A DNA stretch of 64,000 bases from Peribacillus asahii (GTDB taxonomy: Bacteria > Bacillota > Bacilli > Bacillales > DSM-1321), in NCBI RefSeq assembly GCF_004006295.1, contig NZ_CP026095.1, positions 4,183,501-4,247,500 of the forward strand. Direction: 5' to 3'. Positions 16,436 to 25,424 of this stretch are shown one piece after another; the first letter of the stretch is position 1; each line of letters starts with the position of its first letter. The notes beneath the pieces were generated by a model. It was given only the letters and a program-made list of their open reading frames with translations. It did not search any database and was not told the DNA's origin. Position numbers and translations under genes: made by a program.

Positions 16436-16918
16436 TTAAACAAATAATTTATATGACGTATAACCAAAATGATCGCCAGGGTTCAATCCTGTACGTACTT
16501 GTTGCAGGGCTTCTAGATTATACGAAAATAGCTCCTCCAATAAAATCGATTGTTTTCCTTCTTTGAGTAATTCTTGTGGCTGAACAAATTTTGCTTCATA
16601 TAATTCCTCAAGCTGAGCCTGTACATCCATATTTAATGGCTTTAAGCGAAACAGCAGCATATTGTCACTAATTTCTCCTTTAAGCACACCGCTTCTCAGG
16701 CCAACGATGCCTTCAATCTCAGTAGCAATACCTGTTTCCTCTAATACCTCTCGAATGACTGCTTCATCTACTGTCTCATTTTCCTTTACAAAACCTGCCG
16801 GAAGCGACCAGACACCTTTTAACCCACCATATCGTTTCTTTACAACCAACCATTCTCCCTGATCTGATATGACAATTCCCGATACAGCCAACCATACATT
16901 TCGACATCTCTCCTGCAT
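16436..16918 (-). CDS. Nudix hydrolase
   Basis: 160 residues. The Nudix box GFVKENETVDEAVIREVLEETGI-type pattern is complete (G-x5-E-x7-REVLEETG), starting near residue 42, so hydrolysis of a nucleoside diphosphate linked to another group is expected. The sequence before it, AVSGIVISDQGEWLVVKKRYGGLKGVWSLPAG, is the typical beta-strand entry. The substrate cannot be read from the sequence. It lies upstream of yuiB on the same strand with a 33-base gap and may be co-transcribed with it. Confidence 0.85.
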   Translation of the reverse strand: MQERCRNVWLAVSGIVISDQGEWLVVKKRYGGLKGVWSLPAGFVKENETVDEAVIREVLEETGIATEIEGIVGLRSGVLKGEISDNMLLFRLKPLNMDVQAQLEELYEAKFVQPQELLKEGKQSILLEELFSYNLEALQQVRTGLNPGDHFGYTSYKLFV

Positions 16919-17115
16919 TGTACAACCCCTGCCTTTATGTATATTTTAAACAGAAATGGGAAATATTCAAGTTGCAACTTCAAAAAGAAAATGACTCTGC
17001 AATGATGAAGTGTCACTTTAATGTATATTTTTCCTCTTCCTGTCACAAATTAAATACTTAGTCCTGTTATAGACTCTGTTAATTTATTTTAGCTGAACAT
17101 CTTTAAATCAACCAT

Positions 17116-17222
17116 TTTATCCCTTACTTAACGGACAATAAGACCTCTATCTTAACATTCTAAGGAAATAATAAGATAAGTAAGGGATGAAGGAAAACCA
17201 TACTGATAAAAGTTTTACTTGA
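17116..17222 (-). repeat. Degenerate, internally deleted relic of the repeat element (copy 4)
   Basis: The left end TTTATCCC-TTACTTAACGG-CAATAAGACC matches the TTTATCCC end of copy 2 with several changes. The right part GATGAAGGAAAACC..ACTGAT...AGTTTTACTT matches the other end in the same order. The interior is mostly lost. A 12-bp inverted repeat (17119-17130 / 17177-17188) now joins the two halves. It occupies the intergenic region before yumC. Confidence 0.6.
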
Positions 17223-17341
17223 TGCCATATAATTTCAATCTTTATAAATAACCAAATTTATCCTATAATCCAAAACATTATATGGTAAAATAAGTAATAT
17301 ATTTTCTGGAATACACAAATAGCTAAGACGGAGGGATACGC

Positions 17342-18334
17342 GTGAAAGTAAACGAAAAAGTATATGATATTACAATTATTGGCGGCGGACCAGTAGGACT
17401 GTTTACGGCTTTCTACGGCGGTATGAGACAAGCATCTGTAAAAATCATTGAAAGTTTACCTCAATTAGGCGGTCAATTATCTGCGCTTTACCCCGAAAAA
17501 TACATTTATGATATCGCAGGCTTTCCCAAAATTCGCGCACAAGAACTGATTAACAACTTAAAAGAACAAATGTCCAAGTTCGAACAAACAATCGTCTTAG
17601 AACAATCGGTCCAAAAAGTTGAAAAGCTTGAAGAAGGACACTTTAAATTAACGACCGATCAAGAAGTCCATTACTCAAAAGCCATTATTATTACAGCTGG
17701 CAACGGCGCCTTTCAACCTCGTCGAATTGAGATAGAACACGCGGAGCAATATGAAGGTAAGAGCCTTCACTACTTTATTGATAATTTAAATGATTTCGCT
17801 AATAAAAAAGTAGCAGTATTTGGAGGTGGAGATTCGGCAGTCGATTGGGCGCTTATGCTTGAACCAATTGCTAAACAAGTTACCCTTATCCATAGACGGG
17901 ACAAATTCCGCGCTCATGAACATAGTGTAGAAAATGTAAAGAAATCAAAAGTACACATTCAAACTCCTTATGTGCCCGTTGAATTCATTGGTACAAACAA
18001 TCAAATTAACACCGTCATTCTTAAACATGCAAACGGAGAAGAAACGCAAACTCTTGATGTCGATGCAGTCATTGTGAACTATGGTTTTGTCTCTTCACTT
18101 GGTCCTATTAAGGAATGGGGACTTACCATTCAAAAAAACAATATTGTCGTAAATTCCAAAATGGAGACAAATATCCCTGGAATTTACGCAGCTGGTGATA
18201 TTGCCACCTATGATGGCAAAGTAAAATTAATCGCCAGCGGATTTGGTGAAGCACCAGTCGCGGTCAATCACGCCAAACAATTTATCGACCCAACCGCAAA
18301 AGTTCAACCAATGCATAGTACGTCTATGTTTTAA
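17342..18334 (+). CDS. yumC: Thioredoxin reductase-like ferredoxin/flavodoxin-NADP+ reductase YumC
   Basis: 330 residues. The FAD site [16 protein letters not shown] is near residues 13-28. [26 protein letters not shown] is distinctive for the YumC class. The NADP site is [11 protein letters not shown], and the second FAD motif is [18 protein letters not shown]. There is no CxxC redox pair of true thioredoxin reductases, consistent with the FNR function of transferring electrons from NADPH to ferredoxin or flavodoxin in the cytoplasm. ACGGAGGGATACGC precedes the start GTG (17342). Confidence 0.92.
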   Translation: MKVNEKVYDITIIGGGPVGLFTAFYGGMRQASVKIIESLPQLGGQLSALYPEKYIYDIAGFPKIRAQELINNLKEQMSKFEQTIVLEQSVQKVEKLEEGHFKLTTDQEVHYSKAIIITAGNGAFQPRRIEIEHAEQYEGKSLHYFIDNLNDFANKKVAVFGGGDSAVDWALMLEPIAKQVTLIHRRDKFRAHEHSVENVKKSKVHIQTPYVPVEFIGTNNQINTVILKHANGEETQTLDVDAVIVNYGFVSSLGPIKEWGLTIQKNNIVVNSKMETNIPGIYAAGDIATYDGKVKLIASGFGEAPVAVNHAKQFIDPTAKVQPMHSTSMF

Positions 18335-18479
18335 ACACAAAAGACGAAAACGACTAGATAATTTAAAAGTGGACCGAAGCGTTGTACTTTTACGAACGGC
18401 ACTATACACCAAATAACCAAAAATGATAAAGCAAGAGAGGATATTATTTGCGGGGATAGTTAATTAAGTAAATAAAATA

Positions 18480-18511
18480 AGACGGGAACAGGCCAAACCT
18501 GTTCCCGTTTG
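18480..18511. terminator. Terminator between yumC and the 81-residue gene
   Basis: Arms ACGGGAACAGG (18482-18492) and CCTGTTCCCGT (18498-18508) form a perfect 11-bp stem with a 5-base loop. It lies next to the stop of the minus-strand gene and may serve both sides. Confidence 0.85.
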
Positions 18512-18517
18512 TTATGT

Positions 18518-18763
18518 TTAGGGCTGTTTTTCAGAATTATTCGTTTTTACGTTTCTTTTTTGATAGAAAGAGCGCACAGATTCAATCACTAATGAGAAAA
18601 CAAGAAGAAAGATAACAATAAATTCAGGAACTTCCATCACACGAAAAGGATTAAAAGCACTTTTCAACGAAGTACGTATCTCAAATCCTAGAAGAAGGTC
18701 TATGCCCAGGGAAAAGCCCATTAAAACTCCCATTGTTAAAATAGAAATACCAAGGATTTTCAT
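18518..18763 (-). CDS. Small membrane protein of unknown function
   Basis: 81 residues with two hydrophobic segments (about residues 5-26 and 47-64), and a Lys/Asn-rich tail after the second. TTAAGGAGTGAT lies 6 bases before the ATG, which supports real translation. I do not recognise a family. It lies back to back with the germination operon, and its own terminator faces yumC. Confidence 0.6.
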   Translation of the reverse strand: MKILGISILTMGVLMGFSLGIDLLLGFEIRTSLKSAFNPFRVMEVPEFIVIFLLVFSLVIESVRSFYQKRNVKTNNSEKQP

Positions 18764-18843
18764 TTTTTATCACTCCTTAATAGATGTTTTCCTATCTTAA
18801 ACCGCTGTATACGTTATACGGGAAGCAAAATAATAGTAAAGGT

Positions 18844-18874
18844 TGTATACCGAAATAAGCGTCTGGACACAATA
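18844..18874 (+). promoter_or_regulatory. Possible sigma-G promoter of the germination operon
   Basis: TGTATA (18844-18849) and CACAATA (18868-18874) are separated by 18 bases. They resemble the forespore sigma-G consensus (TGHATR and CATWHTA). This fits gerA-type operons, which are made in the forespore, but the match is imperfect. Confidence 0.4.
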
Positions 18875-18911
18875 CAATAGGAAATAAAAGTTAAGAAAGG
18901 TGCCTTCTGCT

Positions 18912-20549
18912 ATGCCTTCATTTTTTAAACATCAAAAGAAAAAGAAAAATAGCGAGAATCATAAGGAGAGCAGCCAGGATCAGCCTAACAATCGATTATT
19001 GGAGTTCATCGATGATTCTATATCCATCAATCTTGACATGATTAAACAAAAAACGGGAAATAGTTCAGATGTAGTCATCCGGACGTTGAATATTAGTCCT
19101 CATTCCGAGATTAAAACAGCCGTTGTTTATGTTGAAGGTATTGTTGACACTATATCCATCAACGATTTTTTAATTGAATCGATGATGAAGAATCATGCTT
19201 TACAAGAAAAGCTAACTCGGGAAAATGCCTTGAAGGTCATCTCCAATAACATGGTTGCTCTCGGTAGTATAAAACTGGTCAATGACTGGGGGCAGTTGTT
19301 ATTGTCTTTGATGGCAGGTGAAACTCTTATTCTCGTCGATGGAACAAATGAAGCACTGAGTATCGGTACACAAGGCGGAGAAAAACGTTCAGTTGAGGAG
19401 CCGAATACCCAGGTGGCCGTCCGTGGTTCAAAGTCCGGTTTTACTGAATCAATTAAGACGAATACAGCCCTCGTACGTCGAATCATTAAAAACCCGGACT
19501 TATGGCTGGAATCGATGAAAATCGGCGAGGTTACACAAACAGATGTGGCGATAATGTATATCAACGGAATTGTTAATAAGAAAATCGTCGAAGAAGTGCG
19601 TCAACGATTAAAAAGGATTGATATCGATGGCATTCTTGAATCGGGGTATATTGAACAACTGATTGAAGACCAGACGATGACAACCTTTCCAACGCTTTAC
19701 CATACAGAAAGGCCGGATATAGTCGCAGGGAATCTCCTTGAAGGAAGGATAGCAATTTTTGTAGATGGAACTCCGTTTGTCCTTATTGCCCCTACTATAT
19801 TTATTCAGTTTTTTCAAGCCGCCGAAGATTATTATGCTCGTTTCGATATCGCAACAGCACTACGTCTTTTACGGGTCATAATTTTCTTTATTTCTATTAT
19901 AGGACCTTCTGCTTATATTGCTGCTACAACCTTTCATCAGGAGATGCTTCCGACACAGCTGCTGATTGCGATTGCATCACAACGGGAAGCAGTGCCTTTC
20001 CCGGCTTTTGTAGAAGCCATGATAATGGAAGTAACGTTTGAGATTTTACGGGAAGCTGGTGTTCGAATGCCAAGGGCTATCGGTTCGGCGATATCCATCG
20101 TTGGAGCTCTGGTGATTGGACAAGCGGCCGTACAGGCTGGAATTGTTTCACCGGCCATGGTGATTGTTGTCGCCATCACAGCGATTGCCAGTTTTGCAAC
20201 CCCTTCCTTTGCCATTGCGATTTCGGCCCGTTTGATACGTTTCCTATTTATGGTAATAGCTGCAACATTCGGTTTCTATGGAATTATTCTGGCGTTCATC
20301 ATGATGATCGTTCATCTATGCGACCTGCGTTCGTTCGGCGTCCCATACATGTCACCGTTTGCACCATTCATTCCGAAGAGTACAGGAGATACAGTCGTCC
20401 GACTGCCATGGTGGGCTTTGAAGCAAAGACCGCTATTTACCAGCAATGAGAATAACATTCGTCAAGGAAAAGACCAGCGACCACATCCTCCTGCCAATCG
20501 CGGAATGGTAAATAGTCACACCAGAAAGAGTGATCGGAATGAATCGTAA
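18912..20549 (+). CDS. gerKA: Spore germination receptor A subunit (GerAA/GerKA family)
   Basis: About 545 residues. A charged N-terminal arm (HQKKKKNSENHKESSQ) is followed by the large cytoplasmic GerA domain with SDVVIRTL, QLLLSLMAGETLILVDG, EPNTQVAVRGSKSGFTESIKTNTALVRRII and IEQLIED. Several membrane segments follow near residues 290-480 (APTIFIQFFQAAEDYYAR, PSAYIAATTFHQEMLPT, and on to AFIMMIVHLCDLRSFGVPY). It senses nutrients in the inner spore membrane with the B and C subunits. The ATG at 18912 is chosen over GTG 18900 because AGAAAGGTG is correctly spaced. Hand count over 20041-20220 gives 50-58% G+C, above neighbouring genes. Confidence 0.9.
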   Translation: MPSFFKHQKKKKNSENHKESSQDQPNNRLLEFIDDSISINLDMIKQKTGNSSDVVIRTLNISPHSEIKTAVVYVEGIVDTISINDFLIESMMKNHALQEKLTRENALKVISNNMVALGSIKLVNDWGQLLLSLMAGETLILVDGTNEALSIGTQGGEKRSVEEPNTQVAVRGSKSGFTESIKTNTALVRRIIKNPDLWLESMKIGEVTQTDVAIMYINGIVNKKIVEEVRQRLKRIDIDGILESGYIEQLIEDQTMTTFPTLYHTERPDIVAGNLLEGRIAIFVDGTPFVLIAPTIFIQFFQAAEDYYARFDIATALRLLRVIIFFISIIGPSAYIAATTFHQEMLPTQLLIAIASQREAVPFPAFVEAMIMEVTFEILREAGVRMPRAIGSAISIVGALVIGQAAVQAGIVSPAMVIVVAITAIASFATPSFAIAISARLIRFLFMVIAATFGFYGIILAFIMMIVHLCDLRSFGVPYMSPFAPFIPKSTGDTVVRLPWWALKQRPLFTSNENNIRQGKDQRPHPPANRGMVNSHTRKSDRNES

Positions 20550-21762
20550 ATGGATGTTTCTATTCTTGATGTTGACAGGCCTAGCCTTGACCTCAGGCTG
20601 CTGGAGTAAAAAGGAATTAACCGATATTGCCTTGGTCTCAGCTCTTGGTATTGATAAAAATGAAGAAGGAAGGTATGTCGGAACCATTCAACTTATCAAT
20701 CCAGGAAACGTAGCTGGGGGCCTGCAGGGCGGCGGGGGTGGGCAGGCTCCGGCTATTACCACCTATTCCTCTGCTGGAGACAATATAGTAGAAATGAGCC
20801 GTCGTGCATCAACTAAAATCTCACGAAAACTGTATTATTCTCATACCAACCTTGTGGTTATCAATGAAGAACTGGCAAAAGAAGAAGGAATTATCAAGAT
20901 TTTAGATGCCTTTGATCGTGACCCTGAATTCCGGACCACGGCAACAATTGTAATTGCCCATGATACAAAAGCAGCAGATATTGTGAAAACGTTAACGGGG
21001 GTCGATAAAATTCCGGCTAATAAAGTGATTAAAACATTAAAATTTACGGAACAAAGATGGGGAGAACATATGGAGGTCAGCATCCAAGAAGGGATCAAGG
21101 ACCTCGTATCCCCCGGAAAAGAACCAGTAATTACTGGATTTCGTATGACCGGAAATGCTGAACAGGGAAAAAAGCTGGAAAATATTCAACAATCCGCTGT
21201 TGAGGAAAATATTCAAGCGGACGGTCTTGCTGTTTTTAAAAACGGGAAACTGGTCGACTGGTTTCAAGGGGAAACGGCAAGAGGAGTCACATGGATATTA
21301 GATAAAATCAAAGGAACAGATATAAATATTAGTTGGGAAGGAGAACAAGAGGCCATTGCTTATCAAGTAATCCGTCAAAAAACAAAAGTCTCTGCTAACA
21401 TGAAAAACGGCCAACCGAAAATTTCGATTCATGTCCATGCAGAGGGAGACATCGGCGAGGTAATGGTACCTGTTGATTTAACTGCCCCAAGTGTACTATT
21501 CAACATAGAAAAGACATTGGAAAAAGAGATTCAAAAAGAGATTAACGAAGCCATCCAACGTGCCCAGAAAAACCAATCGGATATTTTCGGGTTCGGTGAA
21601 GCGGTACATCGCTCCGATCCGAAAGCATGGAAGAAGCTGAAACAAGATTGGAACAATGTTCACTTTCCCAAATTAAAAGCGGACGTGACGGTCGAGGCTT
21701 TTATACGTCGCACCGGCTTAAGAAACAAACCGTACTTTTCTAATATGGAGAGTAATCAATAA
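20539..21762 (+). CDS. gerKC: Spore germination receptor C subunit (GerAC/GerKC lipoprotein)
   Basis: About 407 residues. The signal peptide ends in a lipobox LTSGC, with Cys21 as the lipid-modified residue. It is followed by WSKKELTDIALVSALGIDKNEEGRYVG, the typical GerAC opening. The C-terminal half has the Ger(x)C domain with GLAVFKNGKLVDWF. It overlaps the end of the A subunit gene by 11 bases. The order A-C-B resembles gerK rather than gerA of B. subtilis, hence the suggested symbol; the nutrient specificity is unknown. Confidence 0.9.
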   Translation: MNRKWMFLFLMLTGLALTSGCWSKKELTDIALVSALGIDKNEEGRYVGTIQLINPGNVAGGLQGGGGGQAPAITTYSSAGDNIVEMSRRASTKISRKLYYSHTNLVVINEELAKEEGIIKILDAFDRDPEFRTTATIVIAHDTKAADIVKTLTGVDKIPANKVIKTLKFTEQRWGEHMEVSIQEGIKDLVSPGKEPVITGFRMTGNAEQGKKLENIQQSAVEENIQADGLAVFKNGKLVDWFQGETARGVTWILDKIKGTDINISWEGEQEAIAYQVIRQKTKVSANMKNGQPKISIHVHAEGDIGEVMVPVDLTAPSVLFNIEKTLEKEIQKEINEAIQRAQKNQSDIFGFGEAVHRSDPKAWKKLKQDWNNVHFPKLKADVTVEAFIRRTGLRNKPYFSNMESNQ

Positions 21763-21790
21763 TTGTTAATGAAAAGGAAGTGACAAATCA

Positions 21791-22885
21791 GTGGAGAAAG
21801 CGAAAATCAGCGCATATCAGCTGTTTGTCCTCATGGTATTATTTGAACACGGTACTACCTTATTGCTCCCCCTTGCGGTTGAGGCGAAACAGGATGCCTG
21901 GCTGGCCGTTCTGCTTGGGATGGTTGGCGGCTTCATACTATTTTGGATTTATTATGGTCTTTATCAGTATTACCCTGATAACTTGCCAACAGAGTATGTA
22001 CAAAAAATTATAGGGAAAGTGCTTGGACGACTGCTTGCTTTTTTTTTCCTAATTTATTTTATGTATATTGCGTCAAGAGACCTGCGGGACTTTGGAGAAA
22101 TGCTAGTAACCGTAGCTTATCCGGATACCCCTCTGTTCATTTTGAATGCATTATTGATGCTGGTAATGGTTTATACAGTTCGTAAAGGGATTGAGGTACT
22201 AGCAAGAACAGGTGAATTTTTTTTTATAATTGTGTATTTATTTGCCCTTACTGGCTTTATTCTGATTGTTGCTTCTGGTTTGCTCAGTCTTACTAACTTA
22301 AAACCAGTACTGGAAGAAGAAATTTTATCGATTATGAAAATTACCTTTACTCAAACTCTGTATTTCCCATTTGGAGAAGTAGTTGCATTTGCGATGATTC
22401 TGCCGTATGTGAATCAATCTAAAAAGGCAAAAGCAGCTGGTTTGTTCGCCATAGGTTTAAGCGGCGTCAACATAGCGATTATCACAGCGCTTAACATTAG
22501 TGTTCTCGGTGTTGATCTCGTCTCGCGCTCGCCATTTCCCCTTCTCAGTACCATCCAGACTATTCGAGTAGCAGAGTTTTTGGAGCGTCTGGATGTGTAT
22601 TTTATGCTGACTACAATTATTTGCGGTTTCTTTAAGATTAGTGTGTATTGTTATGTAGCTGTTATAGGCATAGCAGACTTGTTTAACATCAAAGAATCTT
22701 CACGACTGGTTTATCCAATTGGAATTGTAATTTTATTTTTATCCATTACAATTGCCAGCAATGTCTCTGAGCATATCAAGGAGGGTTTGCAAGTTATCCC
22801 ATTTTTTGTGCATCTGCCGCTTCAAGTGGTGATCCCTCTTTTGCTTCTCGTTATTGCTTTTTTAAAAAATCGGAAAAGTCGATAA
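21791..22885 (+). CDS. gerKB: Spore germination receptor B subunit (GerAB/GerKB permease-like)
   Basis: 364 residues with about ten membrane segments in the APC-superfamily style of germination permeases. It opens KAKISAYQLFVLMVLFEHGTTLLLPLAVEAKQDAWLAVLLGMVGG and contains YIASRDLRDFGEMLV and FTQTLYFPFGEVVAFAMILPYV. This subunit is thought to bind the germinant. It starts with GTG (21791); AAAGGAAGTG upstream supports it. It lies 28 bases after the C subunit and ends the operon before a terminator at 22990. Confidence 0.9.
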   Translation: MEKAKISAYQLFVLMVLFEHGTTLLLPLAVEAKQDAWLAVLLGMVGGFILFWIYYGLYQYYPDNLPTEYVQKIIGKVLGRLLAFFFLIYFMYIASRDLRDFGEMLVTVAYPDTPLFILNALLMLVMVYTVRKGIEVLARTGEFFFIIVYLFALTGFILIVASGLLSLTNLKPVLEEEILSIMKITFTQTLYFPFGEVVAFAMILPYVNQSKKAKAAGLFAIGLSGVNIAIITALNISVLGVDLVSRSPFPLLSTIQTIRVAEFLERLDVYFMLTTIICGFFKISVYCYVAVIGIADLFNIKESSRLVYPIGIVILFLSITIASNVSEHIKEGLQVIPFFVHLPLQVVIPLLLLVIAFLKNRKSR

Positions 22886-22989
22886 AAGTTCAGCCTATTT
22901 GTTTAAAAAGTTGACGGGGGATGTTTTTTTCCTTCATTAACCTAACCTTGGGGATATAAAGAAATATTGTGCGAAATTTTCACCCAAAG

Positions 22990-23024
22990 AAAAAAGACCT
23001 ATTTTTCATATTGGGTCTTTTTCG
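22990..23024 (+). terminator. Terminator of the germination operon
   Basis: AAAAGACC (22992-22999) and GGTCTTTT (23014-23021) around an AT-rich loop, followed by TTC. The rest of the gap from 22886 to 23307 is AT-rich. Apart from a decayed reading frame on the minus strand (about 23110-23240), I see nothing in it. Confidence 0.7.
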
Positions 23025-23307
23025 TGTCCTTGTTCAACAACACCTTATAGTTTAACAAGGGATTATAATAACTTCGACATATAATATTCGTCATAAAAAG
23101 CTTAAATCATAAGAGAATTTCTTTTGATTTCATCTATTTCGACAACAAATATTGTTGAATTGCCCTTCTACTCAATTTGTTTTCGTTGTTTCTCAAGTGT
23201 AATTTTCTTTCTCCAGTTTCTATAAGCATATAAGTTGATTTAGCTTCTACTTAGAACAATAGGCAATTTTAAGGAGGTGCTTGCATGGTCCTACTTAGGT
23301 TGTCAAA

Positions 23308-23775
23308 TTAACTAACTCTTTTTGTTTTCTCAAACAAATACTGTACTCCATATAATAAATATGCTTTATAGTGTAAGTATATAAAAAATTGAAAATGATT
23401 TAACCCATTTAGAGATATGATTTTTAATTTTTTAAGAACATCAATGAAAAGAAAAGCAAAGAGTCCATCAGCAATAACATTAAGTAGCACAAACTTTTTA
23501 AAGTTCCCGTACGAAAATTTAAGTATCCACATAGAAAGAGGCATATAAGGGCCAATACTAAAAGGAAGCTCATCCTTAATAAATAATGATCGCTTATCGT
23601 AAAACTTCCACCAATTTCTTTTGTGTCCATACAAATGATTTATAATCTCAAAAATAATAATAAAAACGCCCGCTAAAGAATAACGTTTTATACTACGCTT
23701 TCCTATAAATAACAACGATAACCATGGAATGATTATGATAGATAAATTAAATACTAAGTGCCTCTTCGACATCAT
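23308..23775 (-). CDS. Multi-pass membrane protein, unknown function
   Basis: About 155 residues with four hydrophobic segments (residues about 6-24, 32-45, 70-88 and 95-112) and basic loops (GKRSIKRY, GHKRNWWKFYDKRS). The WWKFYDKRS..KDELPFSIGPYMPLSMWI pattern is seen in small Bacillus membrane proteins of unknown role; I cannot name the family. GAGGTG lies 9 bases before the ATG at 23775. The gene and its surroundings are very AT-rich, consistent with accessory DNA between the germination operon and the mini-island. Confidence 0.6.
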   Translation of the reverse strand: MMSKRHLVFNLSIIIIPWLSLLFIGKRSIKRYSLAGVFIIIFEIINHLYGHKRNWWKFYDKRSLFIKDELPFSIGPYMPLSMWILKFSYGNFKKFVLLNVIADGLFAFLFIDVLKKLKIISLNGLNHFQFFIYLHYKAYLLYGVQYLFEKTKRVS

Positions 23776-24189
23776 AAGCGATTTCACCTCAACCTATTTT
23801 TTCTGCTCTTTTTAATGTATCCAAAAATTATTAAAAAAAAACGCCCATTTGAGCGGTCATATCTTTATTCGACAACCGCTAAAGAAGCAGGAAGGACATC
23901 TAAGTATTACGAGGATAAATTTACCAAAAGGTGAATTTTCTATAATTTCTGTTAGGTTTATTAACACAAATGCTAGGGAAAATATATTTCTAGCTTATTT
24001 CTTCGCTAAATAACCTATTTCATCTGTTACACAATATAAATCAAAAACGACATAAAGGAGTCGTTTCTCTTGGTTGTACCATATGTGTGTCTATTCCAAC
24101 TCCTAACCAAATCTGCTTTGTAAAGAACATTAATAATTTTTATTGTTTAAGGCAATAATTTTTTAAAAAACATATTTTTGAGGAGTCTT

Positions 24190-24713
24190 ATGCATTTCTT
24201 TTATAATTTATTTTTCTAACCGCTGCAATTAAATGGGGTGATTGGAAAAATTGGCGTAATTATTACCCAACTTATTTATTTTTTATAGCTGGTGATCTTT
24301 TAAAGAATGCTTTACTGCACGATTATAAATTGTGGTCATATAAAGAAACTATTTTCGGTAGTAATATTCTATATGGTCACCTTATTATTGACATAATGAT
24401 TATGGTGTTAGTATATTCCTCCACATTACTCATTTTTTTAGGGAATTTTCCTAGAAACAGAATTAAACAAATACTTTGGATTTTGTTGTGGGTTTTTCTT
24501 TATAGTCTAATCGAATTCATCAACGCTAAATATCTAAATTTGTTTGAATACCATCATGGATGGAATATTACCTGGTCTGTCTTATTCAATATTGTTATGT
24601 TTACCGTGCTAAGAATTCATGTTAATAGACCCTTGTTAGCTTGGCTAATTTCTATTTTGTTTATAGCTTTATTGTGGAATATATTCGACATTCCAAAAGA
24701 AGTACTTAAATGA
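24190..24713 (+). pseudogene. CBO0543-family-like membrane protein gene interrupted by a frameshift
   Basis: An ATG at 24190 with GAGGAG upstream reads MHFFYNLFF and then meets TAA at 24217. The -1 frame continues without a stop from about 24207: LTAAIKWGDWKNWRNYYPTY, then LFFIAGDLLKNALL, SYKETIFGSNILYGH and EYHHGWNITWSVLFN to 24713. Joined, they give a natural protein of about 174 residues with four or five membrane segments that resembles the CBO0543 family. The shift lies in TTATTTTTCTAA. A sequencing error in the T-run, true decay or ribosomal slippage are all possible. A TTG start at 24330 would give only the C-terminal part. Confidence 0.65.
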
Positions 24714-24827
24714 AAATATCGTATAGTTAATAATTCACAAGAAATACTTTAGATAAATAATTTATAAAAGTTGTTGTTTTCTATCAATCGCTCTTCTTTG
24801 TTTAATCGTTCTTCCCTCAGACATAGA

Positions 24828-24875
24828 AAAAAGCGCCTCCTAGCGTATCATTAAAATACGTCAAGAAGCGCTTTA
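24828..24875. terminator. Terminator-like hairpin downstream of the frameshifted gene
   Basis: AAAGCGCcTC...GTAT and ATAC...GAaGCGCTTT form an imperfect stem with A and T flanks. It is outside the mini-island, just before its left direct repeat at 24954. Confidence 0.65.
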
Positions 24876-24953
24876 TATAAAGTGGATATAGGTTTCGCAA
24901 TAGATCAAAAACATAATCCCCATCGCCTAACTTTTCGTTCAATAACAGAAGTT

Positions 24954-24975
24954 AAAACCTTAACAATTCTCTGGT
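24954..24975. repeat. Left 22-bp direct repeat (att-like) of the mini-island
   Basis: It is identical over 22 bases, beginning AAAACCTTAACA and ending TTCTCTGGT, to 26581-26602, which holds the last codons and stop of yutM. Flanking bases differ on both sides. This is the expected scar of site-specific integration into the 3' end of a gene. Confidence 0.8.
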
Positions 24976-25194
24976 CGTATCGAGCATTTACCGAGTGCCA
25001 GTTTGTGAATGAGAGTGGTTTCTGTAACAAACCAACACACTAACAAACTAACTCTGAACAAGCTTACATAGAGCCTCCAGAATCATTCATCCATAAGCAA
25101 AGTTGAATAAAGAGCGGGAAGGGAGACTCTTGAAACGCCACCACGAGCAATAATGAGCGTCAGTGGGCATGTGTGGATATATATACGTTAACAT

Positions 25195-25244
25195 GTTGTT
25201 AATGGTTGTTAATGTAAGTTATATCGATTGTAAAAGAATATACT
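25195..25244 (+). promoter_or_regulatory. Tandem 10-bp direct repeats and -10 box before the 37-codon ORF
   Basis: GTTGTTAATG occurs twice without gap (25195-25204 and 25205-25214), and a looser third unit lies before them. TATACT (25239-25244) is a good -10 box, but no sigma-A -35 is present at the proper distance. That pattern suggests activator-dependent transcription. Confidence 0.4.
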
Positions 25245-25267
25245 TAAGCTAAAGGGGCAGTTTGTTC

Positions 25268-25381
25268 ATGTTGTTTTCGAAGCAACAAAATATGGATGCT
25301 GATGCCATTCTTGCGGAGAATCGACGGAACGGATTCTCATCTTTCTGGTTTGCAGTTTCGATAAAAATTAATCTAGTCTAG
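25268..25381 (+). CDS. Possible 37-residue peptide gene in the mini-island
   Basis: ATG at 25268 with AAAGGGG 9-11 bases upstream; the stop codon is followed at once by a strong terminator (25387-25424). The peptide has a polar N-terminal half (MLFSKQQNMDADAILAENRR) and a hydrophobic, aromatic C-terminal half (NGFSSFWFAVSIKINLV). That layout occurs in leader-type signalling peptides and small membrane-active peptides, but I recognise no family. It has its own promoter-like region with tandem repeats. Coding status is uncertain because of its size. Confidence 0.4.
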   Translation: MLFSKQQNMDADAILAENRRNGFSSFWFAVSIKINLV

Positions 25382-25384
25382 CAT

Positions 25385-25424
25385 AGAAAACCCCTTGGGC
25401 CGGGTGAACCCTAGGGGTTTTTAT
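25385..25424 (+). terminator. Strong terminator after the 37-codon ORF
   Basis: AAAACCCCTTGGG and CCCTAGGGGTTTT pair with one mismatch around a 9-base loop and are followed by TTAT. Confidence 0.8.

Noticed and set aside
23110..23240. Minus-strand stretch reading YAYRNWRKKITLEKQRKQIE and then, after a stop, VVEIDEIKRNSLM
   Set aside because: No start codon and an internal stop; perhaps a decayed gene, but not enough to call.
23268..23311. AAGGAGGTG and ATG opening an 8-codon frame (MVLLRLSN)
   Set aside because: Stops at once and runs into the end of the convergent gene; probably a leftover start region.
24045..24067. AAACGAC/GTCGTTT inverted repeat in the gap 23776-24189
   Set aside because: It has weak features of a terminator but no gene ends nearby, so it is not listed; the rest of that gap is AT-rich with nothing I can support.
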